DNA from: Antennarius striatus | Taxonomy: Eukaryota; Chordata; Actinopteri; Lophiiformes; Antennariidae | Length of the DNA: 64,000 nucleotides | Reading direction: 5' to 3' | Assembly (NCBI RefSeq): GCF_040054535.1 | Contig: NC_090785.1 | Span: forward strand, 15,732,501 to 15,796,500 | Part shown: in pieces, positions 54,541-64,000 of the stretch | Layout: every line of letters starts with the position of its first letter | How positions within the stretch are numbered: position 1 is the first letter of the stretch | The notes under the pieces: generated by a model | What the model was told of the DNA's origin: nothing | What the model saw: only the letters and a program-made list of their open reading frames with translations | Databases searched by the model: none | Made by a program: the position numbers and the translations under genes

Positions 54541-56676
54541 TTGATAAAAATGTACATCTAATTACTCCGGTCAAGCACGGCTGAATTCCTGTCTGCAGAA
54601 AGTGGAGATACGACTCCTAGTTAACATAGAAATATCCTCGGGACATGGTTGTTACCAATTGTATGAAAATACATGTAATTAGCACAACGTCCACTCAAGT
54701 TATAACAACTTCCTGTTCCATCAGATACTCTCCAACAAAAATGTGTCTGATCTTGTGAATTAGATGTGAAGAGATTTAGTACAAACTTGAAAGTTCTGCT
54801 CTCTGCAAGTTATAATATAACCTAAATATTCAAAATACATAGGATGCTTTCATGATGGAAGTGGAGAGCGCCGTCCTGCCTGTGTTTCCAGAAATGTTTC
54901 ACTTATACTAAGGTCTAGTAGTGAATAAAGACGGGTTGAAGTTATTGGCTCCTAAGCTGCCAGTATCAGCATAATCTTGAGCCTATCACAGACTACAGGG
55001 TGGAAAATAATAATCAGTGAGGCATGTTTAATGGACACTAATCCATGTGAGTGAAAGCACATCAAATTATGTGGTGAATAATAATATGGGTGCAAATGAG
55101 GCTGGCTGATAAATACTGTCTTCCACTGGAGTGATGTCCACTCAATCCACAGCTAGAGAGGTGCTGTCTGGCAGAGACGGCTCTGAGGGGAGATCGGTCT
55201 ATTAATGATGCACACGCTGGTAGGATGCCTCATGGGTGACTTGTGACGATGCAAATGCTAATCAGCTAGCTTGTGGGGGAGAGCAGATGTGTCTTATCTT
55301 TTTAAGAGCACAACATCAACAGCAGGAGCTGACAGAGCTACGCAATGACACCGAGAACTATGCAGGAAAATGGTGAGGCGGTTGTCTGAAGATGGGTGGA
55401 GTGCATCAGAAACAGAGCAGGTCATGTGACGACTGCAGGTGATGCCATACAATGATTTATTTTTAAAACATATCAGTACAACAATCAGACTCTTAAAAAC
55501 ACAAATTTGAAGTTGTAGTTTTTTAAAATAGATTTTACCGGAGTAAAAAGAAAGAAAGTGACATTTGTTGTTGTTTATTGCCAGAGGCTGTTTAGGAAAC
55601 ACAATGCATCACCAGGGACAGAAAGATGATATAACCTGGCCCTTACAACAATATGTTACTCTGAGAGATTCCCATGTCAAAGGAACACCCACATGAAGTA
55701 ATGATGCAATGTTTTTGAATGGTTTTGAATTCTAGCCCATTGTGGGTCTGACTTTAAACTCATGTGACCACAATCCCGTGACAGCTGTCTAATTTCTCCA
55801 GACTCCAGCTGTGGCTCATACTGGACTCAATGTTTATTTTTCACACTTTTAATTGACGAGGTTTAGTTTTACAATGTCAATATGCATATTAAATGCAGGC
55901 CCGGCCGTCCTCCTTAATGTATGACTGAAATGCCTCCGATAAGGGTATGCATGGAAAGAATATAAAAATAGAATAGAGAAAACATATCTGACAACTCCCA
56001 GGAGAAGCTAAAAGCCGGGGAATTTTTTTTTTTTTTTGAGTTTCTCTCTGCACATCTGAAAGGGGATTAACAGCAACAGCAGTGAGTTAAGTGATGGCAC
56101 AGTGACATGCTGAACAAACAGAGCGAGAGAGAGCAGGATGAGGGAGAGTGGAGGGAGATAAGAGTGGCAGAATAGAATAAGACTGCTGGAGAGTTTTGGA
56201 AGAAACTGGGAGTAGAGTGGTGACAAGATAAAAAATAACTTCACCAGTTCCTCTTTCCTCTTGAGGGGATTAACTACAAATCTCAGTGATATTCTGAAGA
56301 CTGCCCTTGTTTATTTGTGCCAGTGAGACAATTATCCATGCATGTGATGTAGACTGAAGTAACTATGAGTTACTATAGATGTACCAGTGCATGTGAGCAG
56401 AATGTACCAGTGGACAAATTTGGTCATGTTTTGTTAAAAAAAAAAAAAAGGGTTATTTTTGGGATTTTTTTTTTTTAATGACTTCACTCAGGATTCCAGA
56501 GTTTTGAAAAATGAATGAATAAAAGAAGTGAAATTCTCAGGAGGATTACGTCCCTTTTTTGTAGCACAACCTTCCCGACAAAGAATGTTTCTTCCAACTC
56601 GATCACACGAGGGGCCAAAATTCAAGACAGATTGTGTTGCCGGCCAAACAGATTTTTGTATGGTTGTTATTATTAT

Positions 56677-56730
<54 letters not shown>

Positions 56731-57160
56731 CTGCAGTATTTTGAAATGAAAAGTTCAATTTGAAAAGATTCCGACCACTGTGTCTTCAGTAAAATAGATT
56801 GGTGACGACGAGCAGAACAGTGACAGCATGACCTTTTCTCCAGCGCTGGATTTTAAAGGCTGAGTCGACATTCTGCAAACATAAGTGGTGTGAGGTATAA
56901 CAGTACCAGTATCTGTGTCGAGCACGATATTTCACATCTACGTCGCATAGTATTTTGTACAGAACAGAATAGCATGGCAAAAACAATGCATTGGCTCTAC
57001 AGTTACATGAGGGCGGATCTCATCCTCTACGTAGAGGGTAATGAGTTCCTGAACAACATGTCTGGTTTTCTTCTTCTCTGAGTTTGATGCTTACTCCAAT
57101 TACTGTAGCTGCTCATCACCTCCACCAAGGAGGTCATGTGATTGGTTTGTTTTGTTTCTT
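54541..57160. other. Gene-free flank
   Basis: No supported gene. An octamer ATGCAAAT at 55249-55256 next to TAAT motifs makes 55080-55280 a weak regulatory candidate. Simple repeats include a T-run near 56024-56038. Confidence 0.45.
56681..56726. repeat. (TA)n microsatellite
   Basis: About 23 TA units. Confidence 0.97.
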
Positions 57161-57292
57161 AGAGGCAGTAGCTCCGTGCAGGGACTTGGTTTGGGGACCA
57201 GAGAGTTGCTGGTACAAGACCAGTGTGGACAGTGTGAACTGGTGGTTGGTGAGGTGCCCTTGAGCAAGACACCAAACCCCCAAACTGGTTTT
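57160..57292 (+). mobile_element. tRNA-derived SINE fragment with V-SINE-like core
   Basis: Head GAGGCAGTAGCTCCGTGCAG, GGACTTGG and a B-box-like GCTGGTACAAGACC, then GGTGCCCTTGAGCAAGACAC and AAACCCCCAAACTG. This is the order seen in common fish tRNA SINEs. The 3' tail is lost or diverged. Confidence 0.7.
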
Positions 57293-57840
57293 GGTGATGA
57301 TTCATTTTAGGAACTGGATCCAGGAATATTTTTATTTTAATTGTTTTGTGTTATTTTTCAGAAGCTAACCAAACATGTCGATCAAAAATCAGGTTTGTGT
57401 TCGTACTCTTGAGCGCCTTGGTTAAACCTTTCTGTTGTGGACACACATTAAAATGAACTAAAATAAAAACGTCAAAATGTCCACCAACACCCACTCTCTT
57501 ACTAATGTTTACATAGGAACGATTGAGTGTGTATGAATGAAATACCCTGTGCTGTGGGGTGGGTGTGGTGTTGGTGTCATATGTTCTGGTGTGTGACCTA
57601 CCCCAGGGATCTCATGATGCAGTAGCAACAGGAAGTCAGTTATTCAAACGGCAAGTGTGGAAGATGACCCCCAAATAAGGGAGATGATAAAAACAATCAG
57701 CATTTCTGCTCACTGTTGCATCAGACATACATCATGCCTGTTTCTTTGTGTGGCATTGTGACATTTAAGCAGGTGAACAAACCAAAGGTGTCACAGAGTA
57801 GGAAATGTGTTGTTGTAGAAGGGGTTAAGTGTTTTTTCTA

Positions 57841-57895
57841 ATAGATAGATAGATAAACATACTTTATTGATCCCAAACTTGGAAATTCACAACTC
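57841..57895 (-). repeat. LINE/SINE 3' tail with (TAGA)n
   Basis: Short (TAGA)n run followed by CTTTATTGATCCCAAACTTG and GAAATTC. On the minus strand this is a retroposon tail resembling the end of the SINE at 39797-40190. How far the element extends to the right is unclear. Confidence 0.5.
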
Positions 57896-57899
57896 ACCA

Positions 57900-60800
57900 A
57901 CACACTCATTAACCCAAAAAGCATTTAAAAAAATCACTGTTATTTTGACAAGCAAATCATAAATCATACACTAACAGAAATATGTATTTCAAATAGCAGA
58001 CATTTGAAGAATGTCCTCAATTTTCTGTACATGTAATATCAAAACATAAATTATACAGTGACACATATTCCAATAAATCACTAAACAACACAGTATGAAA
58101 ACTAAGACATACTCTAATGTTTTCTGGTTAACTCAAGCTGGGAAATGCAACCGTTTCTGAATGGTTTGCTATAGTCCAGCTGGATGGGAGCAAATCCTCC
58201 TGGGAGGGTGTATTATGAAATCTAAAAATGCAGCAAACCTACAGCCCTGCTTTCTTTCTAATGCACCTCTTCAACCTCTTCAAGATTTTTGAAATTTGTG
58301 AGAGATGGATGGAAGATAGAAGAGAGAGCCCAAGTGGAACGTCAACAAGAAATGAGGCTGAAAATGACATTTCTATCTCAAGACTCCAATCGTTTGGATT
58401 AATACAAGTAACTCCTCTACAGTTTGATAGGAATGAAGCAGAGATATACTGCAGTTTAAAACAGACATATCAAAGTAACACAAAGCTCCTATCATCATTC
58501 TTTGAAATGATGTGAAAAAATGTGGAGTGCCGTTTGAACTGCTCTAAAGAGGTTGAACGATGAAGGGTTGACAGATCACAGCTGCTTACCTGAAATCACC
58601 TTTTTTTTTTTTTAGCCGACAAAATGGTGACACGCTTGAACAAAAACAAAACCTCCTGGTTGCTTTTCTCCACCATGTGTGTGATTGCAATTGTGATTGC
58701 AGTACTTGCACCTTTCCCTTTGCAGGCAAATAATGAGTTGATGCAGTATTATGATTTTAAAAGTAACAGATCCAAAGCCATGTCAAATGGATGCACTGTA
58801 ACAGGACAGCTTTTGTAATTCAGATTCAGATCATACACCAGTTTGATGCGAGATGATTTTTCATTTGATAAGATGAATGCATCACGACATCAGTCATCAC
58901 GATGCACAAAAAAAGAAGAAGACATGATTGAAGATGTGTCAGGACAAGCAGCTTCGCTCAGATGACTGGACACATTACAAACATTCATTACTGTAGCAGG
59001 ATGTTGTTGCTGCTGCTGTGAATTTCTGCTGGTTTTTCACTTCCATAGGAGGAGAGCAGACAGCAGACACAATTTGGTCTATTTTAGGAAGGGGCTTGTC
59101 AAACAGGAGCAGAGAAGGAGCCTCTTTTACCCTCTGGAAAGTTCAGATGGGACCACGAAAGCAGTGGCACACACACACACACACATATACATACACACAC
59201 ACAGAGAGAGAGAGAGAGGCAGCTGGGTGACTTTTGTAACAGGGATTCCGGATTTTCTTTTGTTGGTAGTGTAGTGTAGACAAGACATTTTATCCCCTCT
59301 GTTTCCACTAGTTTGACGTTTAATTGAGTGTCACACTCCATCTATCTGAAAAATCATTCCTTCCTGAGAGAGAGAAACAGGTCAATGCTTTTCTCCGACA
59401 GGATAACTTACTGTACGCCAATGTAGTTCTGACCAGGCATGGACTCCCTTAGGAAAACTGGCTTTAGCCTCCTGCTGCTTCACACAGAGGTCATAGATCT
59501 GGGCTATGACTGGATAGCATGGACACCACTGCGCAGTTAAGATTTGAACCCATGTCTTTCTACTCATTATTCAATCATGGCATTGCATTAATCTTTTTTA
59601 ATTATTAGTATGTAAGCATGAAAATGTTTTCCAAGTCATACAAAATACAGGTTACATCTGGGGTAAACAGGAGCTGATGATGTCGCCAGAGGAAAACTTG
59701 AGCCAAAGCATCAGAGGGGTTGAGATGAGACCCCACAAACACAAGTTACAGATAACACAAAGCGGTCATTCACTGCGTACAAGTTAGAAAAGGGGAAGGC
59801 TTGACCATCCAGTCTATTATTAGCTTCTCCCTGGAGAATCCACACCTTGAATATATGGGATACTTGATATACACAAAGAGGCAACACCACTCGAATGCAT
59901 TAACTTGGGCATCCACAGCATTAACAAACCACCATGTTTGCACATTTGGTGGAGAACGTAACACATTATGTCCAACTCCGGTGGATTTTTTGAACAAAAT
60001 GCTACCAATGGTACCGGACGGAGTCATGGTGTCATTCAGGGTCCTCTCACTATGAAACTGCTCTCTGTACAATAGAAAAGACTTTATTCTGCGTCAGATG
60101 TGTGCCGTCCTCGATCTCTACCTATTTTTCCATGTAATTTAAATACATCCCTGGTTTCTACAAACAGAAATTTAGCCGTGTCACCGGTCTTCCATTGTCT
60201 GCTGTTGTGGCCAGTGTCCATGTGGAGGAAATAGAGTGGAGTACTGGGTTTCTACAAGGGTTTAGTCACACAGCGTCTGAACTTGAAACCCAGCAGTCCC
60301 TTAGACCAAAACTGTGTCACCCTCAGGACAAAACAACCACAAGCAAACTCAGCAATGCTGTTTATGACGTCTAATGCAGAGAGGAGCGCAGGGATCCGTG
60401 CATAAAGGAAAGCAAATGATCTGAAACTCCCCATGATGAAACCTTCATGAGAATTTAAAGCTTTAAACCCCAAAGACAAGTCCAGCTGCATCTGATTCAC
60501 CCTACAAAATTTACTGTTTACACATGGAGGAAAATGTAAGGTATCACCAAAGTTTCAACAATCAGTCCTGGAGGGAAAAGGACAGACTGGACCAAGTTTG
60601 ATGAAAATTTGCTCAAAATCATACATGGAAGAGATGGTAGATCAGATAAGTGGATTATTAAGAATCTGGCTGGAGGTGATGGCATGACTAATGACTAACC
60701 TACATTGATGAGCATAGCTAGCAAGGATGATAAGATGTGTACACCTTCAAGTGCAATGCATTTATATGGGCAATGAGGTGACGGTGTACAGGAGAGGAAG

Positions 60801-60980
60801 AGGAGATGAGTAGGTTTCCTGATGGCGATGTTATTCTTTAATTGTTCCATGTGGAAGTGCACTCCTCTGCTTAGCTCACCCTCTGTTTATGAATAATTCA
60901 ATATGTGACCAGACACAGGAACCAATCTGCTTTACTGAACAAGTGTGTGAACTTGGTCATATTTACCAGTATTAAAACAC
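57900..60980. other. Gene-free flank, possible old repeat remnants
   Basis: Short open frames only, none with family features. Simple AC/AG runs at about 59167-59217. Confidence 0.45.
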
Positions 60981-60981
60981 T

Positions 60982-61154
60982 TACAGTATTTTCCACACTT
61001 TAAGGCGCACTGGATTATAAGGCGGACCTTTAATGAACTGTTAATTTTATAATTTATTTTATATAAAGGGCGCACCAGATTAGAAGGCGCACTGTAGGTT
61101 TATGAGAAAATTAGAGGCTTTTAGGTGTGCCTTATAGTGCAGGAAATACTGTAC
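60982..61154. mobile_element. MITE family 'TATAAGGCGCAC', copy 3 (short)
   Basis: Begins TACAGTATTTTCCACACTTT then AAGGCGCAC, and ends as the inverted form (GTGCCTTATAGTGCAGGAAATACTGTA). Only about 170 bp: both end regions without the interior found in copies 1 and 2. Confidence 0.75.
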
Positions 61155-61216
61155 ATTTTTACATTATTGATGTAAATTTAAAAAAAGGACACAAGTCTCG
61201 TTTGTTATGACATTTT

Positions 61217-61263
61217 AAGGTGATTAAGTTTTGCACACTCCCCAGTGTGCAAAACTTCACCTT
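61217..61263. repeat. Hairpin of 14 bp plus outer 6 bp
   Basis: AAGTTTTGCACACT and AGTGTGCAAAACTT flank a CCCC loop. An outer AAGGTG/CACCTT pair extends the stem around a 3-nt bulge. It lies just right of MITE copy 3. Confidence 0.9.
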
Positions 61264-62450
61264 ACAAGAATATTGTAATTTTTATATATCCACCAACAGA
61301 TAACCTTAAATGACATGGAAGGAGGGAAATGTAATCAGATTTCAGTTTCGATCCATCCGACAAAGATGTGCAATCTGATTTAGTCTCAAACAGAGAAAAA
61401 AAAGGAAGCCTCAGCTTAAAAGTACATCTGACAAAGTTACAGCGATTTTTCAGTTCTCGGTGTGATTCTATCCCCTTTGCATGTGACTCGGAGAATTTGA
61501 GTGCATCTGGGTGCATATCTCACTTCAACGGGTGTGATATTAAGTTACCAAAAAGTCTTATACGGCCAGTTCTCCAGCAGTACAATCCAGGCCATGGGGG
61601 AAATTGATGACTCAGAGGATCTCAGGACACACAGCGGATCCACCGTTCTGAGAATGGACATGGACGACAGAGAGGGGTGCACATGGCACTAAGGAAAGAT
61701 TAAAACGGGTCGTATAAACCTGAGAAAGGGCAGTTTATGAATGGCTGAGTAAAGACCTGATTCAGCTGAAATAGAAATATCAAATCTTGGAGGTAGGATA
61801 CCGTGCAGGCTTATGTGGAACCGAACCTTGAGAAAAGAGAAGCACATATATTGAATGTAGAGTAATATAACCAGGAATAATAAATACATGCTGTGCTGTA
61901 ATCTCATAGGTCAGCAGCAGCATGGAGCCCAGATGTGTTTATCTCAGTTCTTAGAACAATCACTTCAGGGTTTAAGGGCTCAAAACCAGGCGGCTGCCTT
62001 GTGGGGGGTGAGAACAGTTTTCCTACAATAACACCCTGGGAAAAAGAAAAATCCTCAGAGGCTGGGGTTTGGCAAAGGTATTAAACAACACTCAAGTGGA
62101 GAGAGAGGGACAGAATTTGTCTATTTGTAGAATAAATATAGAAAAGATTTTTTTAGAGGTGTAACAGAAGATGTCGTTCCTCTCATTTTTGTGAAGACTT
62201 CCTGATGTCATCAGAGACGCTCGAAAGAAAAGAAAGGGAGAAAAGCCATAACCCCAGAGATAAGGTTTAGTCCATGCAGTCAAAGCCAGAGCTTTTAGGT
62301 GTTTCTTTATGTTTTAAATAGGTCATGTTGTTTGGCTAACCCGATTGAAGGGAATGTCTCATGAAAACAGTCAAAGAACAAAGCAAGAGACAGAAACCGC
62401 TTGAGGTAGGATTCCTCTGAACACAGAGGACGATAGGGCTCCCTCTCTTT
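61264..62450. other. Gene-free flank
   Basis: Several short frames on both strands but no recognisable protein or splice structure. Confidence 0.45.
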
Positions 62451-62454
<4 letters not shown>

Positions 62455-62503
<49 letters not shown>

Positions 62504-62514
62504 TGCGCGCGCGC
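62455..62514 (+). repeat. (GT)n followed by (GC)n, Z-DNA-prone tract
   Basis: About 22 GT units passing into GCGCGTGCGCGCGCGC. Alternating purine-pyrimidine over about 60 bp. Confidence 0.95.
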
Positions 62515-62610
62515 CTGCATGAGAGATCATGTTCTCCAAACGTGAGATCTGTCCAGATGACCGGTGTGAGGCCTTCTGCAGGCTCCTGCTTCTATTAGTA
62601 TATAATCAGC

Positions 62611-62678
62611 ACACACACTGACTGACACACACTGACTGACACACACTGACTGACACACACTGACTGACACACAGTGAC
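62611..62678 (+). repeat. Tandem 14-bp minisatellite
   Basis: Four perfect copies of ACACACACTGACTG followed by a partial copy. There are no spacers, so it is not a CRISPR-like array. Confidence 0.95.
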
Positions 62679-62679
62679 G

Positions 62680-64000
62680 ACGGCCGATCGGGAGCCTGAT
62701 TAAGTCGTGACTGTTAATCTGCCACAGAGAAGAAGTGAAACAAAAACACAAAGTTTATTCAGTGATACAGATCCTTGAAATACACAGCAAAGACGGCCGG
62801 AACACAGAGTCCGACAAGCGCACCTGCTCCCCAGCTTTGAAGGGGGATGAAAGTGTGTCCTCTAATTACAGCACCTTGACAAACACACACACACACACAA
62901 AACAACAATGCCTCCTTCCACGATGTGTGTGTAACGTAGAGTGGAAAAAGCCACTACTTTCACTCACCCCTCTTTTATTTGTCATATCTCACATTACTGC
63001 CAGCCTTGAGAGAAGTGATCCTCAGGTTCACGTGGTTTTCTGCAGCGTACCGAGACGTGTGCTCATCTCAGTGTTGCCCCTGCATGCAGTTAGTTGATGA
63101 AATGTTCTTGTGAATCTCAGTTATGCCTAAAATGCTGGGGACAGGAGAAGTGAAGGGAGGAATCTGCAGCTCTTCTGTTTTTGACTCAGTGAGTGTGGCT
63201 GCTTTGTCTTGTAATCAACACATTTTACCATATTCAATGGATTCATTAAATGTTTGGACTAAATGGCTGCAATTATCATGATAAATAAAATTAAAATAGA
63301 AGAGCAATACTGTATTGCACTTTGTTTTTCAATGTGAGTCAGATTTATGTTTTATTTTAAGCAGAACTGATGTGACGCTGTCTTTAAGTTATTAATGTTA
63401 AAGGACCAAAATGTTTCTGTCTGCAGCTGTGGACTCTAGAAATTCCCAAACCCACTGGTGCAACGACACAATGAATAGAGATGTATCATTTATTCACTAC
63501 AACACTCATGATGAATTAAACAGACATGATCTAAAAGCTTTTTACTTGCAAGTAAGATCACATGTAAATCTCCATGTGTGTTAATCTGTAGTTACTCCCA
63601 GTGTTTCAAAAAAGTGTGGGTGTGTTAATATGAGAGTCAGCTGTGGCCTCAGTCAGCGAAGGGCAGACAGGAGGCTGCTACACCCAGTGGATCGATGACA
63701 GAACTGCAAGACCTTGAGGTTATAATTTTGACTATCTCTTTAAAACTTGTTTACAGAAAACTGTTTAATGCAGATTCAATTTTGACATTTTAATAAGTGT
63801 CCCATATGTTTCAAACAGTCCTCCTGCCCATCTATGAGTACTACTACAGAATGCTGAAGCACCACAGAATTATTATCTGAACTTTCAAATGCATTTTTGC
63901 ACAGAACGAAGACACCTCATTGACTTTAACTAATGTCTGCAAACATATTTTAGCTCAGTGAGGACATTTCCATATACTTGATTAGTTGTTGAATACTGTA
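62680..64000. other. Gene-free flank to window end
   Basis: No supported exon, RNA gene or mobile-element end. Confidence 0.45.

Noticed and set aside
60252-60500. 82-aa minus-strand frame
   Set aside because: No recognisable family and no neighbouring exons; left as unexplained noncoding sequence.
62611-62678. Possible CRISPR-like repeat array
   Set aside because: The 14-bp units are directly adjacent with no spacers, in a vertebrate genome: a minisatellite.

Overview
The window reads as teleost fish DNA, probably percomorph. It has short GT-AG introns, vertebrate orthologues with high protein identity, and fish-type repeats: L2 and Tx1-like LINEs, a Rex3-like 3' end, Tc1/mariner and hAT relics, tRNA-headed SINEs with a V-SINE-like core, and MITEs with 'TATAAGGCGCAC' ends. 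No prokaryotic, organellar or viral segment was seen. Exon coordinates come from reading splice sites and frames by eye against remembered family proteins; no alignment was run.

Layout. 1-6.0 kb: mostly empty, with one orphan CpG-rich, YY1-like promoter candidate near 4.28 kb. 6.0-17.9 kb (+): rnf44, a RING-H2 E3 ligase (440 aa, 11 exons including a 5'UTR exon), with a hAT relic and a strong hairpin in its introns and a probable 4-kb 3'UTR. 18.9-26.2 kb (-): faf2/ubxd8, an ER/lipid-droplet p97 adaptor (11 exons, 445 aa), convergent with rnf44; two related MITEs sit in its last two introns. 28.3-30.1 kb (-): pin4 (parvulin-14, 127 aa). 32.5-35.5 kb (+): a NEK-type kinase whose whole catalytic domain lies in one exon, spliced to an acidic tail exon, with a textbook RFX X-box just upstream. 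36.7-43.0 kb: a block of retroelements (two Tx1-like LINE copies, a SINE, an L2 LINE), several junctions being (AAG)n runs. 43.7-44.9 kb (+): a compact four-exon gene with a TATA box, signal peptide, all-phase-0 introns and an AU-rich 3'UTR, which I interpret as a fish IL-4/13-type helical cytokine. 46.9-50.4 kb (+): drd1, a D1 dopamine receptor with a noncoding first exon, one coding exon and a short C-tail. 50.4-64 kb: a gene-free flank with a Rex3 fragment, a Tc1 relic, a SINE, a third MITE, microsatellites and a few homeodomain-site-rich stretches that may be conserved noncoding elements.

The genes are not one pathway. rnf44-faf2 adjacency and drd1 recall human 5q35; pin4 is X-linked in human. 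The most novel items are the IL-4/13-like gene, which gene finders easily miss because every exon is under 130 bp, and the X-box-controlled, intron-poor NEK kinase.
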